Origin: Trachythela sp. YZ-2020
Lineage: Eukaryota > Cnidaria > Anthozoa > Malacalcyonacea > Clavulariidae
Assembly (NCBI GenBank): GCA_016169945.1
Contig: JADLSH010000155.1
Coordinates: forward strand, 2,797,501 to 2,861,500
DNA length: 64,000 bases
Reading direction: 5' to 3'
How positions within the stretch are numbered: the stretch's first letter is position 1; each line of letters starts with the position of its first letter. Shown here piece after piece: positions 45,501 through 57,954 of this stretch. The notes below the pieces were generated by a model. That model searched no databases. It saw only the letters and a list, made by a program, of their open reading frames with translations, and was not told the origin of the DNA. The translations under genes and the position numbers were made by a program.

Positions 45501-46835
45501 AAACTGAACATAACTCGGAAACTACATGGAACTGCTTTAAAGATCTCTTTATGACAGTAGCAGATAAACATGCTCCAACTACAACACAACTTATACGTGG
45601 ACAGTCACAACCGTGGATAACAAACCAAATTAAAGAACTCATGCATGAGAGGGATTTTCGTCACAAAGAAGCAATTAAAACAAACAATGAAAATCAACCG
45701 CACTAGATGGCATCCCACCCCGACTATTAAAAGATGGAGCTGACGTTGTTGCCAGCAGTATAACACTCATAGTGAACCTAACTTTTGAAACAGGTAAAAT
45801 TCCATTTCAATGAAAACTGGGAAAGTAACACCTAAATTTAAATTGGGGAGTCATACCAACTTAAATAATTACCGCCCCATCTCAGTCTTACCATTTGTAT
45901 CTAAAATAATGGAAAGAGTCGTACTCAAAGTTATAATAAAAAACAAAAGTAATGTTGATAGGAACAAGACCAAAACTAAAGAACGTTGCATCTCTAAGTA
46001 TCACACTAGGAGATCAGAAACTAGAATCAGTCACAGAGTTTGAATATCTTGGAATAATATTTGATCAACACATGACATGGCAGAATCATGCAGAGTCTAT
46101 ATCGAAAATGTCTATAAGTAGGATCAGCTTCCCATCTAGGATAAGAAACTGTTTAACGTTAGAAGCAGCAAGAAATTATATAAGAGCATGATACAGCCTG
46201 TTTTGATTATGCAGATACCTGCTGGGGTGCGGGGCTAATGGAAACCTGTAAACATGGACTACAGAAACTATAAAACAGAGCAGCGCGTATAGTTCTAATG
46301 AGAAAACATACTGCATGGTAACAGTATCTCGGAGCTACAGTGGTTTCACATAGAGATAAGAAGGAAGATTCATCGCCGTATGACCACCTACAAGATCTTA
46401 AATACCACAATGCCAAGCTACTTTGAAAAATACTTCTACGGACTGTCAGACAATCATATGTACAACGTAAGGCATAAACATATACAATTCTGCTACTAAA
46501 AGTTAAGAGAGAGCTTGGAAAACATTCTTTCAAATTCTCAGCAGCAAACGATTTCAACAGCCTATCAGAAAACGTAAAAAACACCACATCGCTTGCTACT
46601 TTTAAGCAAAGAATTATACAATATTATAGAGACAAACTTTCCTAATACACTATGACATATACTATACATTATAACCTGGACATTGTTAACTGGAATTATA
46701 TATAGTATAGCAATTGTAATAATTAGATACAGTAGTAATTTTGTAAATAGGTAACTCTAAATGCAGGGCCCCTCTGGATACCAGCCTTTGTAGCTGAATG
46801 GGATACCCTGCTGAAATAAAGTCAACTCAATTCAA
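44451..46835 (+). mobile_element. LINE with endonuclease, RT core deleted, inserted in hAT-like gene
   Basis: The 5' part codes a full endonuclease; next come fragments ALDGIPPRLLKDGAD and NNYRPISVLPFVSKIMERVV (45700-45930), after which the palm is missing and the sequence jumps to the post-RT tail (LESVTEFEYLGIIFDQHMTW, 46020-46080; to about 46640). The 3' end has AATAAAGTC and an ACTCAATTCAACTCA tail near 46820-46836. It separates the two halves of the hAT-like gene, so it inserted after that element. Confidence 0.8.
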
Positions 46836-49121
46836 CTCATGGGATTTATTCCCATTTCAAGGCATAATTCAAGCAAAAAGTGGGGAATGAGCCATATGTT
46901 TTACTTTCTGATGAGTCATTAAATAAACCTACCCAGAAAAAGCAACTAGAGTTCATGTTAGAACATGGGAGCATGATCATGTTGCATCAAGGTACTATGG
47001 CTCATCTTTTATTGGGTATATGCAACAGCTGCAGACATGCTAGTCTTATTCAAAAAAGATTTTGACCTGAACTTAGTCAATATTTTCCAGCTTTCAATGG
47101 ATGGGCCTAATGTCAATTGGGCCTTTTATGATTTTCTGCAGCAAGACATTTCCTCAGAAACTAATATGAGTTCTTCCTTACTAAACCTTGGTAGCTGTGG
47201 CCTCCATGTCATGCACAATGCCTTTAAAAGTGGTGTTACAGCTTCGACTTGGGAAACAAGCTCTATATTAAGTGGTGCCTACAATTTGTTTAAAGATGCC
47301 CCTGCCAGGCGAGAAGACTTTATAACAACAACTAGTAGCTGTGTCTTTCCTTTGAAGTTTTGTGGCCACAGGTGCGTATTTACTATATTTGGTAGTTTAT
47401 TTTGAGAGCATGTGTGTGGTCGCTTTGTTATACGCAAATGTCAAAGTTCTGTCACTCTGACAATGTGAATGCAATAATTATGATAGAACAGAATTTATTG
47501 GGAATATCTTCTTTTCAGAAGTTCAACTAATTGGTAGTGTTAGTTTAGTTAAATTGTGCTTAATTTAGTCCAATGGAGGGTGTCTGACTGTTATGTTTTT
47601 TTATAGAATCAAGTCCGTTATATATCTATTTGCACATCATTATTTCCAAGTTATTTTACAACAAGCCTTTTGATATACATCTATTTAACTCTCTTTTTAA
47701 ACTAGATGGCTGGCGAATGTTCCAGTTGCTAAACGTGCTCTGGATATTTGGGCTAACTTGTGTAAGTTTGTTGAAGAAATGTCGAAAAAACGCAAGTCGA
47801 ACGACCATCATGCTACAGCCGATGCTATATTTCCTTTGCAGCTGCACACCTTTAATTCCATTGCCCAGCATCTGCAGCCATTTCGTGAACTACAGTATAC
47901 CAGACTGACAGGCCCATGCTACCATTTTTGGCTGATGATATGCACGCCTTGCTTAAGGCATTGATGAAACGGTTTTTGAAGAGTGAGATACTGAAGAATG
48001 CAGATTCCCTTCTAAGGTTGGTGAAATTGGATGTGAAAACGCAAGGAAACCATCTTTCAAAAGTTGATGTGTGGTTTGCTGCCGACTAGAAATTGAAGGA
48101 GCTATATGTTAGAAAGAAAATTAATGACAGGGAGATCTTACAGTACAGAGCAGAGGTTAAGGATTTTCTTGTGCCTGTAGTCTCAAAGATTCTAGAGAAG
48201 CTCCTGTTAAATATTCTATTGTGCGAAATCTTCGATGCTTAAAGCCCTCAGTAATGGCAGATAAACCTGATGAAGCCAAGAAGATGTCCCGACGCGTCCT
48301 CGGAATACTCAATCATGTTAACCAAGTTGCTGATCAAAAGTTCGATGCAATTGCCAGTCAGTTCGATGAATTCATTGATACTGTTGTTCCAGCCTTATTC
48401 TCTCAGTTTAATGAATGTGATAACATTAAAGATCAACTAGACACACTGCTATTCTCTCAGTTATCATCCAAGAAAGAATTTGCAAGTCTATGGTCCGTCA
48501 TCTCTAAAATGCTGTTGTTGTCACATGGACAGGCCACAGTGGAGCGGGGATTTTCCATCAATCGCCAAGTGGAAGTGGATAATTTGGTCGGGGACTCATA
48601 TACTGTATAGCCCTTCGCTTTATTGTTGACACTGTGAACTCCCTTTGCTTGAATGAGATGTGCCTATGACTCCTGAGTTAATGTCTTCAGCGCAGAGTGC
48701 TCATCGACGCTATAAGGTTTCTCTAGAGCATAAGCAGAAAGAGCATGCGAATGAAGAAAGGGTCCTGAAACGCAAGAGAGAAGAGGAGGTGATCGGTGGC
48801 CTTAGGAAAAAGAAGAAGTTGTTAGAAGATGACATTAAGAGTCTGAACACGGCTTCAGATGATCTTGCTACAAAGCCAACCAAGTTTGTTAAGAGGAGAT
48901 TTTTTAGAAAATCGAGCAATTGGCGCTCAAAAATACAGTCATGCTTTGCGCGAAAACGAAGCAATTGTTGTTTTTGCGAAAATGGCAGAGTGAATATTCA
49001 GTTCGATGACTTACTGGCTAAACATTCGACTTTACGTACTTTATTTTCACGTTGGATAGTGTTAATATTGGCAGAAATTTATCTATTAAGAACGGTATTT
49101 GACCACACTTTGCAGCTACGC

Positions 49122-52000
49122 TAAACTGGTTTGAACTAGCTACGCTAAACAATGATGTTTTATCATTGGCCATTTATTTTCTGAATATAATTTGTTTTGG
49201 TTCTTGCCATGGACTTTTACTTTCCTTTCTGTATTTTATCCTGTTACTGATTCAATCGTCCTTTAATCTCAAGGATATTTATATAACTACATAGCTGGAT
49301 AATTGCATTTTTAATTACCTAATCTGATGCCTTTGCAAAGTATTATTAAATTAATTATTGTCACTTTTGATTGATGCATTTAAATAAGATTTGCCCCATT
49401 CTTACAAAAATTTCTAAAGCATAAAAATTGTGTAAAAATCTGATTTTCTACTAATCCATATTTCTGCGCAGCAAAAGGCGCTAATGTCCCTTTACCTAAC
49501 TTATTATTAGCATGACAAAATTACTGGATGCTGATTGGTTGAGAGGAGTACAATTATTTCATTAATTGTACTGCAGTACAATTAATGATTTTCCCAAAAC
49601 AAACAAAATGGCGGAAATTTTGGCAAAATTTCCAAACATCACTCGTACTATTAATCCCTAATTGTACTCCCCATCGCATGATAACCTATACTTAGGTGAA
49701 AGTCGTTGGAATATTTTTTATGTTTTAACTCCAACCCTGCCATTTTGTTGGCATTTTACCAAAAATGATATACCTTTATATTTTGTAAAAAAAACCTCCT
49801 AAATTCATTGTCAGTTTTTAAAATTCATTAAAATTACCATTGATAGATTCTAGTAGTCATAACAAGTTAAGTAAACAAACTACAAACAAACATGAAAAGA
49901 AATGGTTGGACTTTTATCATAACCTCTTCGTTGAAAGTTGTAAAATAGACCCAAGCATTTGGGGCTTCATTGCTTAAATTTGAAAAATATCCCTTATATT
50001 AAGCGTGCGCAGCCAAATTTCATGGTGTACTCTAAGTTTAAACACAAAGCTTCAAAATTATTGTATTTAAAAAAAAATCAAAGCCGAAGGTCGTCGCAGA
50101 ATTTAGCCATTTTGTAAGGTTTGTCAATTTTTATTACCTGCTATTTTATTAAGGTGGCTCCATGCAGTTTAGAAAAATGTTTGTTTCAGCTTGGAAAGTC
50201 AATTAATATCAGCACAATGTATTAATTAAATTTTGAACAGTAAATGTTGTGCCGATATTGAATAAGTTGTGTCATAACTGTCATTCATACTTATTTCTGA
50301 ACCAAAACAACTTTCCTTGCCACTTGAGAAAAAAAATTGTACACGGCTTGAAGAGCACTGAATAATTCATTGCTTTTCTCGCCCTTCTCGCCCCCCCCCC
50401 CCCACCCCACACACAGTCCAGATTATATTTTGCAGTGCAAATTCACCAATGTGATTCCAACAGAATTGATTTAAACTGTATTCCGGGTTGAACCTGAAAG
50501 TTATCTTGTATATTTATCACACTATTATTCTCTTTAGGTGTTTGAAATTTCATCCTACAAAGCAGAAGTGATGTGTGAAGAGCTTTATCTATCAACAGTG
50601 CATGGTACCACAACTTCTAAAGCTGATACAAATTACTCTCTGTTTATATAAAAAATCAGATTGGTAGCCTTTAAGAGATTATCTTAGTTTATTGAAAAAG
50701 ACAATTTCTGTAATAATACTATTTGTTATAATAAATATCAGTTCTCAATTACAGTTGTTGAGAGTTAGGTGCAATATGGAATCTCACTTGACCATAAAGA
50801 TTAACTGTTACTAAATGAGGAACTATTGATGCATGTTTAGCCAGTACTTGATTTTGTTAATTGAAATAAACATACAAATATTTGTCAGCATTGTTTACTT
50901 TGTTGGCATTCTATGAAAAGTAGCATCAGAATTCAGCAAGAAGGGAGGCATGGGAGTACATGCTCACCCACAATTTTCTTCAAAGTGGCCTTTTCTATAG
51001 TAAAGAACAAGATCGAACTTCGTCAAAAGTCAAAACTAAGTAAAATTTTACAAAGTATTAAACGTTAAACACTAAGTAGTTAAACGAAATTTCCCACATT
51101 TCTATTCACTACTTTCATGATATGCAACGTAAACCAAATTTCCATACATTGGCAGCACTTTTAGTGCCATATCATTACCCACATTATTTCAATGTTTGCC
51201 CACAACGAACAGCACTAGAAAAACGCAATTACGCATGAATGCGTGATCGCCATTCTTTTGGAACTAACCGATTAAAAACAACACAGAATATATCCAGTGT
51301 CCCTATATTGTAATACTCTTTCTTGTTGACATCCTCAAATTGTATTTACATCAATATTTGCAGTCTTTTACAACTATAAGGCAAACACAGAAACACTCAT
51401 CCCATGAACTATCTTGTGATCATTGTTTCCATAGCAACCGGGCAATTACGAAATGTAAAATCAAAAGCTTGGTTACTAAGTTTTGAGCGTTTTTGACAAA
51501 AAATACGCGAGTTTCAAAAAAAATCTCCTCTTAAAAGTGATGAAGTGAGAGTACTCCTGCATGGGCATGAACAAGTCAGTCAGTTTCAGAAATACGATGA
51601 AGGAGAAACAAAGTGAACTTGACAAGTTAGAAGTTGAAATTAGCGAACTTAGCAAGAAAAAATGATAAACTATACTAAATAAAGTGCGTTTATTGAACAG
51701 GAGCTTTTTGTGTTTTTAATGTGAATAAACTTTATCTTTTGTTTATACAGTATTTGTTATAGGCATGTTGTCTTCAAGTTTGGATTAAAGGAAATGAAAT
51801 AAAAGTAAAATGGTAGCAAAATACCTAAGTTTGTAACACCTGTTATCAATTTTATCTCTCAAAGGTCTTTGAAAAGTCTTTGAAACTATAGGCAGAAAAC
51901 GTCATTGAAAGTCTTTGAATTTTTGGGGTCTTTGAGACTACGAACCCTAGTTACCTTGTTCCTTGACTACCGATAGGAAGTTTTTGGAAGGGTTTGATTA
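49122..52000. other. No gene seen; one shared MITE and a C-run
   Basis: AT-rich, with MITE copy D1 (49501-49692), a 13-C tract (50391-50403) and several AAAGTCTTTGAAA words at 51860-51930. No supported coding region. Confidence 0.45.
49501..49692. repeat. MITE D, copy 1
   Basis: TTATTATTAGCATGACAAAA to GATAACCTATACT; includes the palindrome ATTAATTGTACTGCAGTACAA and GATTGGTTGAG (inverted CCAAT). The copy at 59566-59682 lacks the middle 75 bp. Confidence 0.8.
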
Positions 52001-52619
52001 TTTTTATATATATATAACAAAGACTCTTTTTCAAACGTATAATCTACAACTTCCTATGCAACGTGCTTATAACTCGCGAAGTTTACTTCGAAACGAATTT
52101 GGAGAGTATAAAACCAAAAACAAATTATTTGAGTCCAACTTTAGTTATACGTACACTCTAAGCTCCGTATGCGCTGGTCAGGAAGATGAGATCGCAGGAA
52201 CCATAACCTCTTTACCGGGTATGTTAAGGGCCAAGTTTAGTTGGTCAATATATGTTAGTCTTACTGAAAATACTTCAAACACATAACATTGGAGGTGATT
52301 AAATTTTGCATGATGTGTGTTAATAATTGCTTATGGTTAATCAATTCTTTAGAGAGGATATGCATGCATATACGTTGGCAATGAGTGAATCACGCTATTG
52401 TGTATAATTATAGTATTGTACAATATTATATTAATCTAGCTATCTGTAGGTAAATAAATAAATCCTTATGATACTAAGAAACCCGCTTGTAAGAAGAAAG
52501 CATTCTTAGAAAGAGCATTAATAACTAGAGCAATTGAGATTCAGTTCTGCATGATAGACAATTAGACTACCTGAAATTGTTTTTCATAGTTCATAATACC
52601 TTTTCCCGTGTATGGCAAC

Positions 52620-53880
52620 TGTAATAGTCTTTAGACTTATTGTTTCGAGCTATATAAAGTTGTGTGTGAATTGTGTGTGAATTCGAAAAAAACTGGGAAA
52701 ACTACAACAAGAACAAACAAGACCCTCACATCATTAATTACATCTTCTTTTCCCTACCGATAGGAATAGTGTCAGTTGTGTATAGTAAGTTGAGTATGCT
52801 AATAACGTCATTTACTGGCATTAAGCATTACCTCATGCAGTCATGCAGTATACATCGTAGGGTAGTAGGCATTACTACCCTACTGCTGTTAAACGAGGCT
52901 GTTTACCCATCTTGTTGCTTGTCACTTTTTGATGTAGTTATTATACCATCTGCAATTGGAACTCGTCGTGGAGGGTGGACAACTGGCGGGACCGATGGGT
53001 CGATGATGATGTGGTACTCGCCTTCGAATTTCCCTATGCCGTTAAAACAGTTTGGGTAATTGCTGGGCAAATGTTTTTTGCTCTGTATTGGTTTGAGTGT
53101 TGGTGACTGTTCATGTCTTGTCGCTTTATTCCTTTATGACATTGCTAGCTTGTATATGGCACAGTTGAATTGCACAAGGTTGAGGTCGGTTAATGTTGGT
53201 AGACAAGTGATAGCAGGATCATGCGCGTTTGTGACATAAACTGTGCAGCAGATATTTTGCCGCTTAACTCGCACTCAATGGCACTGCTGCCAAAGTGGTG
53301 TATTCTGCATGCCTCTATTCTGTAAGGATGGTATATGATGAGTCTATTGCGAAGACTACCTGTGGATGTACCATGCGAGATAATCTTAGGAGGATATTTA
53401 CTTTCATTTTTATGGTGAAACGCACAATCTTGAGCATGGAGTTGTAATTCTACTATAAATTGTCCTACTGTATCTCTAGGTCGTTGTACTTTCTTATGAA
53501 GCGAATATGGGATTTCCCTTCGGATTAACATACGTTTTTAACTTACCTCTGTCTGTTTCGAATATATCGGACCATGTGTTGCACATATAGCTGCCTTTTT
53601 ACCCTAACCAAATGAGTAGATTGACTGCATTTTCAGCTTTCTTTCTTGATTTAAGCAGGCCAGAGAACATTAGTTTCGTCGCCAATTTTCCTTGAGATTT
53701 TCGCCGTCCCATAGCATCATAGAAGGTTCTATTCCGCTTAGTTAGTATGTTTGGTATTTAGTATGTTTTTACTCCTGACACCATGTAATAGTCTACAGAC
53801 TTTATATTTTCGTGCCATATATATTTGTGTGTGAACACTTAGAAAACTACAAGAACAGCAACAACCGTGAGACCCTAGTG
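52620..53880 (-). mobile_element. Remnant of a Ty3/Gypsy-like LTR retrotransposon
   Basis: Two diverged direct repeats of about 100-110 bp (52620-52730 and 53785-53880) each begin TGTAATAGTCT on the plus strand; the left one ends GACCCTCACA. On the minus strand the inner edge of the 53785 copy reads ...TATTACA followed at once by TGGTGTCAGGAGT, a primer-binding-site-like sequence starting TGG. Inside, minus-strand gag-like coding is seen (HKKVQRPRDTVGQFIVELQL, then HAQDCAF, 53190-53531). No pol domain remains, so the element is internally deleted. Confidence 0.55.
53190..53531 (-). pseudogene. Gag-like fragment of the LTR element
   Basis: 113 codons with a Q-R-P-x-D-T-V-x-Q-F-I-x-E-L pattern and DCAF typical of Gypsy gag retrotransposon domains, then a frame that quickly loses similarity (SLRNRLIIYHPYRIEACRI). 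Start not defined. Confidence 0.45.
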
Positions 53881-54512
53881 GGAGGTCTCCGTCTTGAAGT
53901 ACCATTACAGAAAAAACAAAATTTATGTTCTTACACTAAATTCAAACGCGATTGTTAAACAGCATAGCCAAATTGCATGATCTGAGGGGTTCAAAAAAAT
54001 TATGGTTTCCGGTATATATCCCTTTGTGCAGTTGCTCTACTTGCAGTAAAGACACAAATGACCTCATATTTGAAAGAGGAAAAACAAGCTTTACCATAAG
54101 ATCCAAATCGTTTCATGAGGTTTAGTATTCGAAAGCTAACCGAGAAAGAAATGGATTGTGTGTTTTTATACACTCTGTTTTGAGTTTATTACATCATCCA
54201 CATTGTAATGATTTATGTTAAATTGACATTATATCTACCTGTGTGGATCGAAATCTATAGTATAATGCCAAATAGTATATATCCTACATAATATTCATTA
54301 ATATAGTTTAAGTTACTTTATTTCAAAATTAATTTAATTTAATTACAATTTAAGTATTTGATGGGAAAGTATGTAACCGTTGAGGTGACTTTATAAAACC
54401 GGCAGTGAAGAAAATTTCTTTATATAGATAATTTTTGAAAGCATGCAAATCCTGCCATCTCTGCTATGACTGTATATGTGCATGTTCTCTTATTTTCCTA
54501 TCGGTTTTTCAG
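53881..54512. other. No gene seen; probable intron upstream of the GPCR exon
   Basis: AT-rich non-coding sequence. Confidence 0.4.
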
Positions 54513-54839
54513 TCGACAGTGGACATCACAAATGCTAATTACATAAGAGTAATGACACATGAAAAAAGGGTTAGCAAGTTTCTTACTTGGATATGGATTG
54601 TTTTCGTTTGCTGTTTTACACCTTTCATCACTCTGCGCACCATACACCATTTTACATCCTTAAGAAGAAACGAAATGTGGAACCAAATCTGGCACGTTAG
54701 TCACTTAATGCTCCTACTTAATTCCGCTATTAATCCATTCTTGTACTATCGGACAACTAACAGGGACGGTGCTAATGTTAGTAGAATGGTAAAGTTATTT
54801 TGTTGTATTCCACAAGAAAACAGGCGTGACGTTTCATAA
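54513..54839 (+). CDS. Last exon of a class A (rhodopsin-like) GPCR
   Basis: Acceptor ATCGGTTTTTCAG, phase 0, stop TAA at 54837-54839 and AATAAA at 54938-54943. STVDITNANYIRVMTHEKRV is the end of ICL3; TM6 is KFLTWIWIVFVCCFTPFITL (the usual CWxP appears as CFTPF); TM7 is MLLLNSAINPFLYY with the NPxxY motif, followed by a Cys-containing helix 8 (VKLFCC) and a short tail. Exons for TM1-TM5 were not found upstream, where an LTR element lies, so this may be the 3' end of a gene with distant exons or a stranded fragment. Ligand unknown. Confidence 0.75.
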   Translation, partial: STVDITNANYIRVMTHEKRVSKFLTWIWIVFVCCFTPFITLRTIHHFTSLRRNEMWNQIWHVSHLMLLLNSAINPFLYYRTTNRDGANVSRMVKLFCCIPQENRRDVS

Positions 54840-57400
54840 GAGCAACAGTCCATACGAGTTCACATGTGTGGCTTGAAATGATGAGATGATGTGCAAAAAG
54901 ACACAAGTTTTGCCGCATTATTCTAAAAGTCTGGAAAAATAAAGCTAGAAAGGGCTTAAATTTCTTCTTCTTAATTTTGGGGGAGGAGCTTATTGGAGAG
55001 GGGGTGTATTTGAGAGGCGTAATAGAGGATTACAGGACAAAAATTTACCGATCCACCGCTTCCCGCTTTGGTTTCAAAAACCAACCACTATCAATCTGCA
55101 ATCAATCTATCGACCATTTTCACCCCCATTCATCCCCCCGCTCGGTACGCCCATGGATAAAATTGTCGTTAACATCTCGAAAACAGTTTTAATTTGTTTT
55201 CATCCCGTCTCTGTCATTGTTTACAAAGGTAGTTTTTGCAGTCGCAGCTAAAACTGTCAATTTATAGAGGCTCTTTCTTCGCCAGGTAGATTGTTGTAAC
55301 AACATGAACTATACAAAATATATGTTGTTGTGCCGCAATAGTATCACGCTTTATTGTTTGAGAATTTTAATTTAAAAATTTAAATTTTAGAATTAAATAC
55401 TAATCCCTTCTTGGTGATTTTGGCGCCCCTCTTGAAACCATCGCTGTGGGGGGCATGGCCCCCCGGCCCCCCAGCCACCACGCCACTGCTGATCATGTGT
55501 CGTACACAGGGGTTATTGGCACAAATGTAACTGCGAAAGGCTGCCGGATAAAAGCTCCAGAGAGCAAGCAGTTTTGTCGCAACATGAAAAGTTATAATAT
55601 GACAGTGACGGAAGTTCACACCTCATGGGAAACCCATAAAAGCAATACCAATTATAACTAGATGGCACTAAACGTTTGCGCAAAGCGTAAAATGTATTCA
55701 TCTATTTTATTATATCTATTTTTCTATATTATATTTATTTCCCTGTGCAAAATATCAGGCATAAACGTCTATTAAATACACAACAATATCAGCAAATATA
55801 GCAACAAATTCCTAGTGTTGTTAATTATAGTATCAATTGGTATCTTAATAATATATTAGACTTGTCTCTCTTTTCACACTGTAATATTAAATGGTTACTG
55901 AATATTGCTATAGAGTTGAAGTAAGGCTGCGTAGCTATATTAATAGTCAGAGAGAATCAGTTACTCCCATCATTCTTACAATTGTATGTGAGCATTATTG
56001 CCACTTCAAATGTTTACATTTATGGAAGCCCACAATTGCAGTCGTTTGTAACAACCTAATAAGCCCAGAACTAAAGTCATAACTTGATCTGTGCTTTTTG
56101 GCTCTGCACCATTAATGCTATTACACACTACTGTAGTTAGGAGGTTGGAAATGCTGTGTTTCTTATATTATCATTGTTGTAGTGTGCATATACCTCCAAA
56201 CACAGATATTATTGCAGATTTTTTGTTTAACAGCTTTTCGTTAATACATCAGCTATAGAACTCTTGGGAATTATTATTGAAGATGTGAGTTAAGAAAGGA
56301 TTAAACTAAAAAAAATTAGTCTAATAAACACATATTAATAGCGAGAACGACAGGATAATTTATAGATTCCATTTGTTAGAATTTGGTAATATGAGTGATA
56401 AACTTTCTTACATAAGCAAATTGTTTGCATAGTTTCGTTTCTTCAAGACAACGAAATGTAAACAAAATTGTGAAAATATTTCTATGCAAAGATTTAAGTT
56501 TATAAATATGCAAAAAGAACTACACAATTCTATTGTGAGAGGTAGAAAATTCTAACTCGATTTAGGGCATTTTTCTGTTACAAGTAAGACGACGCCATTT
56601 AGTTTTTGACAACAACCCGCTGGATAAATTGGAGCCCGCGCTTCCGGGAGCAAATTACATAGCAACCGACCATCGTAGCTCATTTCCTGCAATCTATCGA
56701 TTCACGCGCCACTCGTGCTCTTTTCAGAAGGCATGAGTTGCTATAATATTTAATACAAATAATACTGGCTTCTGATTGGATAACTGGCCTTGCGCATGCT
56801 CAAAACGACTGTTTATTGAGCCGAACTAATGCTATTTGGAGAAGGCATGACTTGTACTGCCTTTCCTAGGGAGCTTTCCGCGCGACTGAACACACTTGTG
56901 TAAGGTGAGTAATTATCATGTTTATATTGTTTTTGCGCGTTTATACAATGGCTTCAGCAAGCGTGACCGAATCCTGCTTCTATTGAAGCGGATATTATAA
57001 GTGATTTGCTGATTTTTAAGTTTAGATATAGGTAATGAGAACCATGATGGTGATATATAATTTATAATTGTAACAACAGTCCCTAACTAAGCTGCGAAGT
57101 TGAAAAAATAAGAGTGAAATATGATCGTGTATTGACAATTTGTTGGTAGCAAAACAATGTTTTTATTTTTATATGTTTTTAATTCTGACAGAAAAATTCT
57201 TTCGCACGCATCATTTTAAGTCTACACAAAATTCGAAGGACACCAGTTTCTCTGATTGGCTCAATTTTCGTCTTTTCGTCTTACCTATGGCTTTGCAACA
57301 ACTGATTTTTACCACGAATAACAATCTTTCGTTTTCGAATTATGAGAAGGATTAATTAAAAGAGTATATTATAATCACTATGCTAATCATGGAAGTCATG
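54840..57400. other. No supported gene; one possible transposon end and one 5'-exon-like spot
   Basis: Contains the hAT-like end at 55440-55495. At 56880-56906 a GC-richer stretch ends TGTGTAAG followed by GTGAGTAATT, a consensus donor that could close a 5' UTR exon, but no downstream coding exon was recognised. Confidence 0.35.
55440..55495. mobile_element. Possible hAT-type terminus
   Basis: On the minus strand: CAGTGGCGTGGTGGCTGGGG followed by a G/C-rich palindromic run (GGGGGGC ATG GCCCCCC). CAGTGGCG resembles hAT ends. No partner end or target duplication was found. Confidence 0.35.
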
Positions 57401-57401
57401 C

Positions 57402-57421
57402 GAGAGAGAGAGAGAGAGAGG
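57402..57421. repeat. (GA)n microsatellite
   Basis: About ten GA units. Confidence 0.9.
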
Positions 57422-57940
57422 AGGGGCGGTGGGAAATAAGACAAAATATCCAGGACCTGGTCTGCTCAAAGTGGCCGGGGAAATATCGGTAAAGTTCTAC
57501 GATAACACGCCGAACTGTACAGGAATCTTTCCTAAGAAATTAGCAGGGGATATGGAGCCAGAACACTGCACATGCAGCGTTTATGTCGGAGCAAACTATA
57601 TAAAGCGCACGGATGCAAGAATGAAGGGGGCCGCGTTCCCCAACCTGTCCAAAACCCGTGACTGGATCTCGCCGTCTCGTCTCCGTCATTCCGCATGCTA
57701 TTTAAGAAATAGCATTTCAAGTTCTCCCAAACTCCCACAAGTGTTTCTATACACTTAGAGAAACACAGAAAAAATGTTTTCTATTTCTTTTATAATATAA
57801 CTCAAAAGACATTTTTTAAACTAGATTAATTTACAAATTCTCATAACGTACGCATGCTGACCTTTGCTCGTCAATTTCGCTGCAAGAAAACAACTCTGTT
57901 TGAAAATTACCAGTCAAAAATGTTTACTCATAATGATCTA
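57422..57940. other. Open frame 57429-57758, not recognised
   Basis: 109 codons with an uneven composition (GPGLLKVAGEISVKF ... RLRHSACYLRNSISSS). No family, splice or promoter support; it may be repeat-derived. Confidence 0.25.
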
Positions 57941-57954
57941 TATTGAAAAATTAT

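Larger units (their letters stand above)
44172..49121 (+). pseudogene. Second hAT-like transposase gene, split by a LINE
   Basis: Left piece (44172-44450, after acceptor TTCTATTTTTCAG): HSETMWLQKTVTSHYCYKSN and ELFKYMFPDSTIAQHF. After the LINE the protein resumes at about 46880 with EPYVLLSDESLNKPTQKKQL, a frameshift, then NIFQLSMDGPNVNWAFYDFL, GSCGLHVMHNAFKSGV and CVFPLKFCGHR. Further pieces: VPVAKRALDIWANLCKFVEE (47718-47790), the hATC-like SHGQATVERGFSINRQVEVD (48530) and a Lys/Glu-rich coiled coil (LKRKREEEVIGGLRKKKKLL, 48660-49000). I know this arrangement from large hAT-related transposase families of invertebrates and fish but cannot name the family. Several stops and shifts show it is dead. 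Confidence 0.7.

Noticed and set aside
47630..47908. Plus-strand 92-codon frame as a membrane protein
   Set aside because: It is an out-of-frame reading of the hAT-like segment VPVAKRALDIWANLCKF.
50386..50415. C-run and CA repeat as a triplex or quadruplex regulatory site
   Set aside because: A plain homopolymer tract; similar runs at 2190, 6367, 32742, 35057 and 63755 suggest slippage or transposon ends.
51963..52286. 107-codon plus-strand frame as part of the downstream GPCR
   Set aside because: No transmembrane pattern or rhodopsin-family motif; not in phase with any located exon.
52673..53059. 128-codon plus-strand open frame
   Set aside because: Runs through the LTR-element remnant on the strand opposite to its gag-like frame; no domain seen.
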